Shown here in pieces: positions 17,377 to 25,882 of a DNA stretch of 64,000 bases. The notes under the pieces were generated by a model. It searched no databases and had not been told where the DNA came from. It was given only the letters and a program-made list of their open reading frames with translations. The position numbers and the translations under genes were made by a program. The number at the start of each line of letters is the position of its first letter. The stretch's first letter is position 1. Source of the stretch: Pseudobdellovibrionaceae bacterium (GTDB taxonomy: Bacteria; Bdellovibrionota; Bdellovibrionia; Bdellovibrionales; UBA1609); the NCBI GenBank assembly GCA_020635075.1, contig JACKAM010000001.1, positions 992,001 to 1,056,000 of the forward strand, in the 5' to 3' direction.

Positions 17377-17416
17377 GCCTTTAGTTGAGTGTGCAATGCC
17401 CTCATAAAGGCTTTTT
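17377..17416 (+). terminator. Intrinsic terminator
   Basis: GCCTTTA (17377-17383) pairs with TAAAGGC (17405-17411), with GAG/CTC continuing the stem, then five T residues. It ends the Cys-rich lipoprotein transcript. Confidence 0.7.
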
Positions 17417-17430
17417 GGTATAGTCGGTCT

Positions 17431-17913
17431 ATGGCCAGCTCTCCCGAACCCCAGGAAAAGATTCTCATCGAGACCATTCCCTCCCAGGACACCTGGGCCT
17501 TTCGCCAAAAAGTGCTACTGCCCCACCTGTCCGTCGAGGAATGTCGATTCAGTAACGACAACATGTCGGGATCCTTTCACCTGGGGGCCTTTGTTGAAGG
17601 CAAACTCACCGGCGTCGCATCTTTTTATCCCGAGATTAATGAGAACATTGCCTACTCAGGCAAAAACCCCTACCGACTCCGACAGATGGGCACCCTTCCG
17701 GAAATGCAAAAGCAAGGAATAGCACGAAAGCTGTTGGACACCGCCGTCTCCTACCTGCAAATGAAAAACTGTGAGCTCCTGTGGTGTCACGCCCGAGAAA
17801 AGGCCTTCCCTTTCTACGAGAAAATGGGTTTCACCTATCAGAGTGATCTCTTCGATGTCCCCAATATCGGCCCCCATCGGCTCATGACTCTCGACGTTCC
17901 ACCGATGGATTAA
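17431..17913 (+). CDS. GNAT-family N-acetyltransferase
   Basis: 160 residues from the ATG at 17431. GNAT fold signs: core strand ASFYPEI, acetyl-CoA loop region QMGTLPEMQKQGIARKLL (the QxxGxA motif in Q-K-Q-G-I-A), and the C-terminal AREKAFPFYEKMGF helix-strand. It should transfer an acetyl group to a small molecule or protein; the substrate cannot be read. A -10-like TATAGT (17419-17424) ends seven bases before the ATG and no ribosome binding site is present, so the mRNA may be leaderless. Confidence 0.82.
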   Translation: MASSPEPQEKILIETIPSQDTWAFRQKVLLPHLSVEECRFSNDNMSGSFHLGAFVEGKLTGVASFYPEINENIAYSGKNPYRLRQMGTLPEMQKQGIARKLLDTAVSYLQMKNCELLWCHAREKAFPFYEKMGFTYQSDLFDVPNIGPHRLMTLDVPPMD

Positions 17914-17923
17914 CGGGCTTGAC

Positions 17924-18901
17924 TCAAAAACACTCGGTTGAATTGTCTTCTATACGACCCCAGATGAATGTCGGTGCCGTTGAACCCAAGGCCCAGTGAG
18001 CTAGGCCATCATCGTCCCAGGCCACGGCAATTGCTGCCAGACTCATTTCCCGTTCAAGCCCTTCTTTAAGAATGTCTCCCAAGGCTTCAGAAAGCCCTTG
18101 GCCTTCATCCACCCGGGTGGCCACCCGAACAGCCAAGGCCAAATCGATGATTTGCTCTCCCCTCCCGGTACAACTGACCGCCGCCCGTCGGCTGGTATAG
18201 TTCCCGGCAATGGTTGGTGTGTCCCCAACTCGGCCTCGAGGCTCATAACCAACCCCACCGGTACTGGTGACACTGGCCAAATGTTTTTTCCCATCCAGAC
18301 TCACACATCCTATGGTGCCGTGGGAGCCCGTCCGACGCGGATTCTCCATCATCTGCTTGATCCAGCGAGCACTACGGGTCGCCGTGACCATCTCAAATCT
18401 TGGTAAATCCCACTGGCGGATCAGGTCTTCAACACCATCCGCATCACGGATGCCGTGCTTCTCCCCCTGTAAAGCAAAGGCCAGCAGGGAGGCGAAGGGA
18501 TAATCCTGCCCGTTCATCACAGCTGTAAACTGTCGATATTGGCTCTCCATAAAACTGGCACTCAAACGGGCCTTGCCGTCTTCCTGTAACACGCTACCAA
18601 TTCCGGCATTAAAACTTGGGTGCCTTTCCATAGCCACGGCTACATTTAAAGCCATTCTGGTCGCTGGGCAATCCACCTGCCGGGCGGGGTGCGACAGCCA
18701 ACCCAACTCAGCGGGAGGTTGAGTTTTATGCTGCAACTCCGAGATGATCGTTTGCAGTGCTGTTCGGGCCTCTTGAATGCGCTCACCCTTAGGGTCCCCC
18801 GGGCCGGCTCCACCGTGAATCAAGGTCAATGGTCTCTGAACCAAGTTACCGAGCTCACGACTTCCAGTGCGCAAATAGATCTCTGACAATCTCTCATCCA
18901 T
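17924..18901 (-). CDS. Isoaspartyl peptidase / plant-type asparaginase (Ntn hydrolase)
   Basis: 325 residues from the ATG at 18901 (GGTGGAG six bases upstream; the open frame begins at a GTG at 18913). Family T2 features: LIHGGAG near the N-terminus, FNAGIGSVL, the nucleophile Thr in SHGTIGCV (~residue 196), SVTSTGG, and RVGDTPTIAGNY. The precursor cleaves itself before that Thr into alpha and beta subunits. Such enzymes hydrolyse beta-aspartyl dipeptides and asparagine, helping to recycle damaged or scavenged peptides. No signal peptide, so cytoplasmic. It converges with the GNAT gene. Confidence 0.88.
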   Translation of the reverse strand: MDERLSEIYLRTGSRELGNLVQRPLTLIHGGAGPGDPKGERIQEARTALQTIISELQHKTQPPAELGWLSHPARQVDCPATRMALNVAVAMERHPSFNAGIGSVLQEDGKARLSASFMESQYRQFTAVMNGQDYPFASLLAFALQGEKHGIRDADGVEDLIRQWDLPRFEMVTATRSARWIKQMMENPRRTGSHGTIGCVSLDGKKHLASVTSTGGVGYEPRGRVGDTPTIAGNYTSRRAAVSCTGRGEQIIDLALAVRVATRVDEGQGLSEALGDILKEGLEREMSLAAIAVAWDDDGLAHWALGSTAPTFIWGRIEDNSTECF

Positions 18902-19083
18902 GCTCAGCTCCACCTTAGACTGGAAAAACTAGTTCTTTTGGCCAGCTATTGTCCATCCTAAAGCTTCAAATCCAGGGCCTAACGCAAAGCCTCAAGCCTA
19001 CAGGATCTTGGTTTTTTACTCTGCTGTTTCTATAATTAAGAATCAATTGATTGCCACTTATCAAGACCAGAGGATTTTCACCT

Positions 19084-19713
19084 ATGAGTTCCCCTCGCCA
19101 AAGTTTTTGGAGCCTCTATGATCAAATGGAAGATCATCAAATCGATGGCCTTCAATTGCACGATGTGGTTTTAATCGTAAGGTCCATTGCCCCCAAGAAT
19201 CGCAATCACTGGCTGGCCTGGAAGACCGGAGAAAAATCCTGGAAGCCCCTTTTGGAGTTTTCAGAAATCGAACAAGGTTCAAAGGAGGAGGCCCCGCCCC
19301 TTCCCGGCATGGGACCAGACGAGGAAGTCACCAAGACCGTGACTTTTATCCGCGTTGGACAGCTACCAAACACAGAGGAAGAGGGTGCCGTGGGTACCGG
19401 AAGCTTAATGATTGAGGACATGGATACCGAAGACCGCCGTTCCTCCACTCGCTTTCACAAGTCATTTAAGGTAAAAATCGAGGGCACCTCCGGGCAGGTC
19501 TTCAAAACCAACACTCTTGATGTGTCACTCGACGGAGTGCAGTTGCAGGAGGCTGTTCCCGACTGGTCGGGAGAGCTCTTCCGCATGGAGCTCTGGCGTG
19601 GCGATGAGCATATCGATGTGCTCTGTGAGCGGACTGGAAAAGGCGAGCACACAACCTTGATCATTCGAGAAAATCCGCGGGAGGAGCTCCTGCGCAAGTG
19701 GTTATTAGGGTAA
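19084..19713 (+). CDS. PilZ protein with N-terminal GYF-like domain
   Basis: 209 residues from the ATG at 19084. The first ~60 residues (WSLYDQMEDHQIDGLQLHDV ... WKTGEKSWKPLLEF) resemble the GYF_2-like domain found in delta-proteobacterial signalling proteins. Residues ~115-205 form a PilZ domain with RRSSTR and DVSLDG, the intact c-di-GMP binding motifs. It is the first of four closely spaced plus-strand genes (1 bp to the next), so a shared c-di-GMP/cNMP signalling operon is likely. Confidence 0.72.
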   Translation: MSSPRQSFWSLYDQMEDHQIDGLQLHDVVLIVRSIAPKNRNHWLAWKTGEKSWKPLLEFSEIEQGSKEEAPPLPGMGPDEEVTKTVTFIRVGQLPNTEEEGAVGTGSLMIEDMDTEDRRSSTRFHKSFKVKIEGTSGQVFKTNTLDVSLDGVQLQEAVPDWSGELFRMELWRGDEHIDVLCERTGKGEHTTLIIRENPREELLRKWLLG

Positions 19714-19714
19714 G

Positions 19715-20497
19715 ATGGAAGGCATTCGTCTACACAATTGGATTTCTCGCATCCTTGGCCTGTACAAGAATAATGAAGTTCTATCACCAAAACTGACCAC
19801 CCAACGCCTGGCGGCTGAAAACTCGCTTGATCGCAGGAAGGCGGCGCGGATTCACTATCCAGAGCACGGGGCGGTGGGAAATCTTCCGGAAATTCATTTT
19901 GAAGGAAAACCCATGCGCATATATGACATCAGTCTGGGAGGGACCTGCCTCATCGATGACTTGGATTATCTTCAATCGACAGCTGGCAACACCATCACCC
20001 TTGATTTGGTTTGGAAGGACAAAGTCATCCCCCAGCCATCCTTGATCGTGGCGGCCGGCTTTGACAAAAGGCACATCCGTTTTTTGGATTTGGACACTCA
20101 GTCCTATGTCCGCCTCAATCTGCTTCTTAAACCCGGTTATCTAGGCTTGCGCATGAGGAAAATACCAATGGACGATGCCAAACATCTCCAGGTGGGGGCC
20201 GAAGAGATGTGGGTCGGAATTTCTGGCGAAGCCATTACCCTTTTCCCCAATATGGAAAAAAACCTGCCCATTGGGGAGATCACTCTGTACGGACATAGCG
20301 TCCTGGTATATGCGGATGCCCCGCCGGTTTATAAATTTCAAAGCCGGGACGGCCTCCCGGGACAGAGGATTCGCGAACAACTTCTCCATGACCTTTTGAT
20401 ATTTGCTGTGAACATCAAGAACCCCAGCGAAAGGATGATGGACCTCATCTACTGTCTCACCGATGCCCACAAAGAACACGAAAGGCGTAAAGAGTGA
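19715..20497 (+). CDS. PilZ domain protein
   Basis: 260 residues, cytoplasmic. A PilZ domain occupies ~residues 35-135 with RRKAAR and DISLGG, so c-di-GMP binding is predicted. The C-terminal ~120 residues form an extra domain of unknown type. The gene starts one base after the preceding PilZ gene and overlaps the next by 4 bp (ATG within GTGAAA...TGA), indicating translational coupling. Having two PilZ genes in tandem beside a cyclic-nucleotide-binding protein suggests signal integration. Confidence 0.78.
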   Translation: MEGIRLHNWISRILGLYKNNEVLSPKLTTQRLAAENSLDRRKAARIHYPEHGAVGNLPEIHFEGKPMRIYDISLGGTCLIDDLDYLQSTAGNTITLDLVWKDKVIPQPSLIVAAGFDKRHIRFLDLDTQSYVRLNLLLKPGYLGLRMRKIPMDDAKHLQVGAEEMWVGISGEAITLFPNMEKNLPIGEITLYGHSVLVYADAPPVYKFQSRDGLPGQRIREQLLHDLLIFAVNIKNPSERMMDLIYCLTDAHKEHERRKE

Positions 20498-22584
20498 AAA
20501 ACAGTGATCAACTTTCTTTTGATCACTTTCGCCCGGTAATAAAACCGGGCCGCATTCTTCCTCAAGGATCCAAGATCATCTACGAAACCAGTGAGCCTTT
20601 TAACCAGATCATCCTGCCCATCGAGCTTGCCGACCTGTTGGTGCTGTGTAACGGCAAGTTCACCATGCGTGAAGTGATTGAAAAGATCTATAAACGACAA
20701 GGTGTGGTGCACTTCAAGTCTGTCTTTACTGCCATCTACCGTTTGAAGGACAGAGGGTTCCTTGAAAATGGTGGGGAGTTGATTGACTCGCCCACCAGGA
20801 CCCATCTGACCGAACCTCATCAGTCGGTCTTTCTTAGGCCATTGATTGAAATCTTCTTTGGTCAGCGGATCAGTAATGACAAAACCCATCCTTTCCTGTT
20901 TTATTTTCTATCCATGGCCATGATTGTCCTAGCCCTCCTTGGCCTGCAGAATATCCCCAGCGATTTTTTTGGCACCAAATTCTTTCGCATTAACGGCAGC
21001 TATGCTCTAGGGGTTCTCTATTTTATCGGTCTCTCCAGCATACTTTTGTCGTTAAAGAGTTTTTTTAAGGCGATCATGCTTTTGTTCCTCACGGGACGAG
21101 TCTACAACTTTCGCCTTGTTTTGAACCTTTTTGGTATTCACTTCAAGGTGGGAAACGAATCCCTGTTTCTCCTTTTCAACAAGCTCTATTTGACCATTTT
21201 TCATCTGAGCCTTGCCCTTTCTCACTTTGTTTTTGTTTCTATTCTTTACTGGCTCACCCCGGATCTGCCGCTGTTAAGTCAGTCTCTATTTATCGCTTTG
21301 GTTTTGACCCTGATTGACCTTAACCCGTTTACCGAGAGTGAATTCTCCCTCTATTTCAAGGCCCTTTGCGAAGATGATGGCCTCAATCAACTCACCGCCT
21401 ATATCCCCAACAAAAATCTTTTGAGCGTCCTGACCCCCTCCGGCAATTCCCGTTACCAGGGAGTGGTCTTGGCTTTCTGGCACATGGCGGGACTGTGGAT
21501 GATTGCCACCTGTTATCTCCTCTATCAGGTCAACAAACACAACTCGGCCCTTATCCGCTTCAGCTTGGAAACTGACCCTCACGCGGAAAAGATCGCAGCC
21601 CTGGTATTGGCCGGGCTCTATCTCACAGCCATTGTGGTCCTTTTACAGGATATTTACCAAGTCATTATGCCTCTCATATCCAGGCCCATCAAAAATCGTT
21701 ACCATCGAGTGCTTCGTCGCTTTCGCAGTATTAAATCCTCGGACTTCACCCCGGAATCACTACTATTTGCCGTTCGTGATTTGCCCTTGTTTTCCTATTT
21801 TTCAGACCCTCTCCTGGAGAAGGTGATCCGGCAATCCCAGGTGAGATCCTTTCCGGCTGGTACCAGAGTGATTATTCAGGGAGATGTGGGGCGACACATG
21901 TATGTTCTCCTGCGGGGAGGCCTGGCTGTGCGAAGAGCAGCGAATAGGGGCGCTGAGAAAATTGGGGAAGTTCTGCCGGTCTCTATTTTTGGCGAAGTTG
22001 CTGTCATTGAGGAGATCCGCCGGACGGCGGAGGTTGTCACTGAGGAACCAAGCGTAATCCTGGAGATTCCGGCTGAAGTGATACGCGAAGCCTCAGCCGA
22101 ATCCCAGTACATTCGTGAAATAGAAGATTTCAAGAATGCCATTATGGTCTCGCAGTATTTCACAAGTGCCCCCATGTTTCGTAATCTGCCAGAGGATATC
22201 GTCCAGCTGTTTCTAAGCCATGGGCGAATTGAACCCGCTCGCGAAGGGGAGATCGTCTTCCACCAGGGAAGCCGAGGAGATGGGTTTTACCTACTGATTC
22301 GTGGCTCAGTTGGAATCAGCATCAACGGCGTCCAGGTCAAAAAAATCCATCAAGGGGGATTTTTTGGGGAAATATCTGTGATAGCCGATATTCCCAGGAC
22401 GGGAACTGTGACGGCCTTGGAAAACACACTGTTGTTGAGAATTAGTAACGACGCGTTTTGGGAGATCGTCACCCAAAACATTGAAATGGCCATGTTCATT
22501 GAGTCTGTCAGCGAAATGCGCATTGTCGAGGACATCGAGCTACTCAATCGCGGCATCCCTCAACAGGGGCAAGCGGTCGGATGA
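20494..22584 (+). CDS. PqqD-like / pseudo-M50 membrane protein with two cNMP-binding domains
   Basis: 696 residues. Order: a PqqD-like winged region (~40-95, LLVLCNGKFTMREVIEKIYK), a multi-pass membrane region (~130-400), and two cyclic-nucleotide-binding domains (~430-520 with FGEVAVIEEIRRTAEV, and ~555-645 with FGEISVIADIPRTGTV, both keeping the phosphate-binding FGE...R motif). The membrane part resembles M50-type peptide zinc metalloproteases: LIDLNPFTESEFSLYF lies where those enzymes have NLNPxxxLDGY, but the expected HExxH position reads KSFFK. It is therefore probably a catalytically dead M50 homologue turned into a cNMP-gated membrane sensor. Coupled to the PilZ gene before it and overlapping the CPBP protease gene after it by 4 bp. 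Confidence 0.68.
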   Translation: MKNSDQLSFDHFRPVIKPGRILPQGSKIIYETSEPFNQIILPIELADLLVLCNGKFTMREVIEKIYKRQGVVHFKSVFTAIYRLKDRGFLENGGELIDSPTRTHLTEPHQSVFLRPLIEIFFGQRISNDKTHPFLFYFLSMAMIVLALLGLQNIPSDFFGTKFFRINGSYALGVLYFIGLSSILLSLKSFFKAIMLLFLTGRVYNFRLVLNLFGIHFKVGNESLFLLFNKLYLTIFHLSLALSHFVFVSILYWLTPDLPLLSQSLFIALVLTLIDLNPFTESEFSLYFKALCEDDGLNQLTAYIPNKNLLSVLTPSGNSRYQGVVLAFWHMAGLWMIATCYLLYQVNKHNSALIRFSLETDPHAEKIAALVLAGLYLTAIVVLLQDIYQVIMPLISRPIKNRYHRVLRRFRSIKSSDFTPESLLFAVRDLPLFSYFSDPLLEKVIRQSQVRSFPAGTRVIIQGDVGRHMYVLLRGGLAVRRAANRGAEKIGEVLPVSIFGEVAVIEEIRRTAEVVTEEPSVILEIPAEVIREASAESQYIREIEDFKNAIMVSQYFTSAPMFRNLPEDIVQLFLSHGRIEPAREGEIVFHQGSRGDGFYLLIRGSVGISINGVQVKKIHQGGFFGEISVIADIPRTGTVTALENTLLLRISNDAFWEIVTQNIEMAMFIESVSEMRIVEDIELLNRGIPQQGQAVG

Positions 22585-23462
22585 GTCTTGGCCTCAATGC
22601 CCTACTTGTCGAGGATTCCACAGCCACCAAAGCCCTTTTCTTTCTCGCCCTGGCATTTGTCTTTTGCTTTCTGTCGCGCAAACACTTCTATTGGTTTACA
22701 TGCATATGCCTTTTCCTGGCTCTTGGGGTGATGGCCAGCCGGATCATGTGGCCAGGAGTCTTGATTCTCTCCATCACGGGAGGACTTCTCGCCGTCTATC
22801 ATCTTAAGATCAACTTGCCCATGTGGGGGCGTTTGGCTGTCACACTTTTGGCCCTCGGAATTGGAGCGGCCTTGTCCCTTCACCTGCTTCCAGGCTTTGA
22901 TAACTGGCATGTTGGTCGCGACGTGATCAAGGGCTCAGGTAGGCCCTTTCAACTCTATCTCAATTTTGATAAACCCTTTTTTGGAGTGGTGTTTTTTGCT
23001 CTCGCTGGGCAGGCAGCCCGCAGCCAGAAGAGCTGGAAAGTGATCCTTAAACCAGTCTTCATTGCGTTACCAGGCGCACTGATTGCTGTTTTGGGAGGAG
23101 CTTTCACTCTCGGGTGGCTCAATCTTGAAGTCATTTCTCCTCCCGATTGGATCGGCGTTTGGGTCTTCAAAAATCTATTCCTCACTGTTATTGCCGAAGA
23201 GGCTTTGTTTCGGGGCCTCATCCAGAAAGAGCTTCACCAATATTTGCCGTCAAAATGGAAGTGGCTGGCTCTGGTTATGGCCTCTTTTCTCTTTGGTCTC
23301 GCTCACTTCGGGGGCGGGACTCGCTATGTGCTTGCCGCCACCTTTGCCGGTTTGTTTTATGGGTGGGTCTGGCAGAGGGCTGGACAGCGCCTAGAAGCCT
23401 CCATTCTCACCCATTTCGGCCTTAACCTCACCCACCTACTCCTATTCACTTATCCACAGTAA
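22581..23462 (+). CDS. CPBP (CAAX/Abi) intramembrane metalloprotease
   Basis: 293 residues with about eight hydrophobic helices. All motifs of the CPBP/Rce1 family are present: EEALFRG (glutamate pair plus Arg), FLFGLAHF (FxxxxHF, zinc/catalytic His) and THFGLNL (His-xx-Asn). These glutamyl-type intramembrane proteases cleave membrane-bound or lipid-modified substrates. The start codon overlaps the stop of the cNMP protein (ATGA), so the two are made together; an active intramembrane protease next to an apparently inactive one may form a functional pair (inference). Confidence 0.85.
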   Translation: MSLGLNALLVEDSTATKALFFLALAFVFCFLSRKHFYWFTCICLFLALGVMASRIMWPGVLILSITGGLLAVYHLKINLPMWGRLAVTLLALGIGAALSLHLLPGFDNWHVGRDVIKGSGRPFQLYLNFDKPFFGVVFFALAGQAARSQKSWKVILKPVFIALPGALIAVLGGAFTLGWLNLEVISPPDWIGVWVFKNLFLTVIAEEALFRGLIQKELHQYLPSKWKWLALVMASFLFGLAHFGGGTRYVLAATFAGLFYGWVWQRAGQRLEASILTHFGLNLTHLLLFTYPQ

Positions 23463-23463
23463 A

Positions 23464-23490
23464 GCCAACGTCTCACAGTGAGACGTTGGC
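23464..23490. repeat. Long perfect inverted repeat after CPBP gene
   Basis: GCCAACGTCTCAC and GTGAGACGTTGGC form a 13-bp perfect inverted repeat around a single A. There is no real T tract on either side, so it is either a weak bidirectional terminator, an mRNA-stabilising hairpin or a protein-binding palindrome. Confidence 0.6.
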
Positions 23491-23581
23491 TTGCACGAGA
23501 TGTGTGGATTTTTGAGGCGATTTCAACCCCTTAAAGGGAGAGGATAATTTCTTGATTTCCAGCCTCCAGCTTGCCCGACTT

Positions 23582-23610
23582 TTGGCCGACAAAAATGATA
23601 CACTGATAAT
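23582..23610 (+). promoter_or_regulatory. Promoter candidate for the subtilase gene
   Basis: TTGGCC (23582-23587) and GATAAT (23605-23610) are 17 bp apart, 70 bp upstream of the subtilase start. Confidence 0.4.
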
Positions 23611-23680
23611 GCGCGAAGGGTATGAATCTTCAGTGATCGCCACGTCTTAGGCGAATAAACTCTGGTAGAGAAAGAAGGGC

Positions 23681-25300
23681 ATGGTCGGTAAGAGAAAGCT
23701 TCCTTATTTGGCTTTGGCAATTCCCGTTTTACTTTTGGGTATTTTGGGTGCTTTCAATTCCTGCGAAGGAAAGTTTGAAGCCAATAACAAGAGCTGCCAA
23801 CCACCCGGAAACCTGTCGCGTAAACTTGATCCCAAACTGGCTCTGCTTCACTACACCTCTCCTTTTGCAAACGGCAAAGTTATGCTCGGTCAGTACAGGA
23901 TTGAAAGCGGCGGGGCCCAAATTCATTCCAAAGTGAAAGACAATCCAATCACACTTCCTGCAGGAAGCCAGCTAGCGGCACTGGTAAACACCTCTTGCCT
24001 TGAGCAAAAACGGCAACAGGGAGAGATGCCACCGCCTTTGAGCGTTGAAGTCGCCGATGGCCGGGAGATTCTGCCAGGCCTTGATAAACAGGCCTTTTCA
24101 TTTATGACGACGACGGACCTGGACGTGGCTGAACTGGAAGCCGAGGCCGCCAGCGACCGCTGCGTAGTGGGCATCAGCTACAACCACAAATATGACCTTC
24201 ACGCCAACTATGATGATCCCGGCGCATACTACCAAAATCATTTGGCTTCCCTTCATGGGCCCGTGGCCTACGATGGCTTTTACCATCCTCAGTATGGAAT
24301 GCCCATGAACTACAACGGGCGCGAGCCGATCATTGCCATAGTCGATACTGGGGTGGATTACAATCACCCCGACATCTCCTCCCGCATGTGGCGCCATCAG
24401 GATGGGATTGGCATCGACGCCACCACCATCGGCACAGCCTTGGTCGATTACAATCCGATGGACAACTCCCCTATTTCCCACGGCACCCACGTAGCAGGCC
24501 TGGCGGCTGCTGCTGGCAACAATGGCGTCGGGGTCACTGGAACCATGCCTTTCTTTGCCAAAATTATGGCCATCCGCGTGTTCCGCAAAAATGGTAATAA
24601 CTTTGAAACCACAAGTGAGATTGTTTCCAACGGAATCCGTTTTGCCTTTCTCAACGGAGCAGACGTTATCAATCTCAGTCTTGGCCGATTGACCAATGGT
24701 CCGGACTCAGATCCTTTTTATTTGGATGCCATCACTGAGGCCGTGAACGCTGACGTGGTGGTTGTCAGTGCAGTGGGTAACGCGACAAACAGTTCCCCAG
24801 CACAAGAGGTCAATGGCACGAGTTTCACTTCCTTACCGGCCATGTATGGTGAATCCTTGGCCGGCATGATCACTGTAGGCTCGGTGGACAGTAAGACCAA
24901 TGCCTGGAGTTCATTTAGTCACTACAGCACCAAGTATGTGGAAATTGGGGCGCCCGGAGCTGAGGAAAATGGGACGGGTCTTTACTCCACTGTCACTCCC
25001 GTCGCCTACCACCAAAATCAACTCTACTCGCGACTCTCTGGAACTTCCATGTCAGCGCCCATTGTGACGGGTGCTGCCGCCCTGGTCGTGGGCTTGCTGA
25101 GAAACACATTTGGGGTAAAGCCCAAGGCATCTGAAGTGGAGCGCCTACTGACTGAAGGCGCGATTCAAGATCCAGGACTCACGGCTTATTACAAACAGGG
25201 GCGTCGTTTGGATTTGGAGGCTCTGATAAAGAAAGTCCACGAGGACTATCCTGAGACAATTGGTAACTCCCAGGGATTTTCGTCCCAGGGCTGCCCCTAG
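23681..25300 (+). CDS. Exported subtilisin-like serine protease (S8)
   Basis: 539 residues. N-terminal hydrophobic signal with a possible but non-canonical lipobox (AFNSC, C28). A propeptide-like region spans ~30-190, followed by a peptidase S8 domain with the full catalytic triad: D222 (AIVDTGVDYNHPDI), H267 (SHGTHVAGLAAA) and S456 (LSGTSMSAPIVTGAAAL). An active exported protease is predicted. For a predator or scavenger it would digest extracellular or prey protein, but that role is inference. Monocistronic, with its own promoter candidate and a stem-loop at its end. Confidence 0.9.
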   Translation: MVGKRKLPYLALAIPVLLLGILGAFNSCEGKFEANNKSCQPPGNLSRKLDPKLALLHYTSPFANGKVMLGQYRIESGGAQIHSKVKDNPITLPAGSQLAALVNTSCLEQKRQQGEMPPPLSVEVADGREILPGLDKQAFSFMTTTDLDVAELEAEAASDRCVVGISYNHKYDLHANYDDPGAYYQNHLASLHGPVAYDGFYHPQYGMPMNYNGREPIIAIVDTGVDYNHPDISSRMWRHQDGIGIDATTIGTALVDYNPMDNSPISHGTHVAGLAAAAGNNGVGVTGTMPFFAKIMAIRVFRKNGNNFETTSEIVSNGIRFAFLNGADVINLSLGRLTNGPDSDPFYLDAITEAVNADVVVVSAVGNATNSSPAQEVNGTSFTSLPAMYGESLAGMITVGSVDSKTNAWSSFSHYSTKYVEIGAPGAEENGTGLYSTVTPVAYHQNQLYSRLSGTSMSAPIVTGAAALVVGLLRNTFGVKPKASEVERLLTEGAIQDPGLTAYYKQGRRLDLEALIKKVHEDYPETIGNSQGFSSQGCP

Positions 25301-25318
25301 AGCTGTTAGGCTCTAGGG
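25295..25318. terminator. Stem-loop between convergent genes
   Basis: CCCTAGAGC (25295-25303) and GCTCTAGGG (25310-25318) form a 9-bp stem spanning the stop of the subtilase gene and the end of the facing queD-like gene. No T tract follows on either side; it may act on both transcripts. Confidence 0.45.
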
Positions 25319-25768
25319 ACGCTCTGCCTCACGCCACACATCGACCCAGTCATCCTCACCCTGCTTAAGGCGAATGCCGGCCAACAGCTTTCCCAATCGC
25401 TGGCTCAATTGCTGAAAACAAAACTGACCCAGGTTTTCCAATGTCGGTACCTTGTCGGCAAAAGCGGGTACGTCAAAGGCCAGATGACGGTGATCCAACT
25501 GGCCCACCACTTGCTGAAGGTCTTTCTCCACATCCGTCAGGTTGACCACCAGACCGGTTACAGGATCACGAGATCCCTCCACACGGACTTCCAGGACATA
25601 GTTGTAACCATGACCATGAGGACTAAAATGGGGCCCAAAAACCTGCAGATTTTTGGCCTCAGACCATTCACTTCGTGCATAGCGAACTCCGCTGCTAAAA
25701 AAGGCCTTGCGAGCCAAAATCAAATGAGCAGGCACGGATGAGTCCTTTGTCTTAACCACCTTTGTCAC
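25313..25768 (-). CDS. QueD-like 6-pyruvoyl-tetrahydropterin synthase family protein
   Basis: 151 residues from a GTG at 25768. Family signs: FGPHFSPHGHGYNYVLEV (the HGHxY zinc pair), LTDVEKDL, QLDHRHLAF (catalytic Asp-His) and VPTLENLGQF (the PTxEN motif). QueD makes 6-carboxy-tetrahydropterin for queuosine. The usual third zinc ligand, the His in FSAAH near the N-terminus, reads FSSGVRYA, and the adjacent loop is altered, so this is a divergent subtype and the exact reaction is uncertain. No other queuosine gene lies in the window. Confidence 0.68.
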   Translation of the reverse strand: MTKVVKTKDSSVPAHLILARKAFFSSGVRYARSEWSEAKNLQVFGPHFSPHGHGYNYVLEVRVEGSRDPVTGLVVNLTDVEKDLQQVVGQLDHRHLAFDVPAFADKVPTLENLGQFCFQQLSQRLGKLLAGIRLKQGEDDWVDVWREAERP

Positions 25769-25882
25769 TGAAGACGGCCCTCCCTTCGGGTCAGGCTTGA
25801 CTCTAGTCCAGCTCTACCCAAGAATGGAACGGATATTGTCTGCGTCATTAGAACCGTGACCAAAAGGGTGGGATTCAGTTTG

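Noticed and set aside
16458..17564. Long (368-codon) minus-strand open frame
   Set aside because: Fully antisense to the Cys-rich lipoprotein, which has a signal peptide, ribosome binding site and terminator; the minus frame has none and its composition is that of a shadow.
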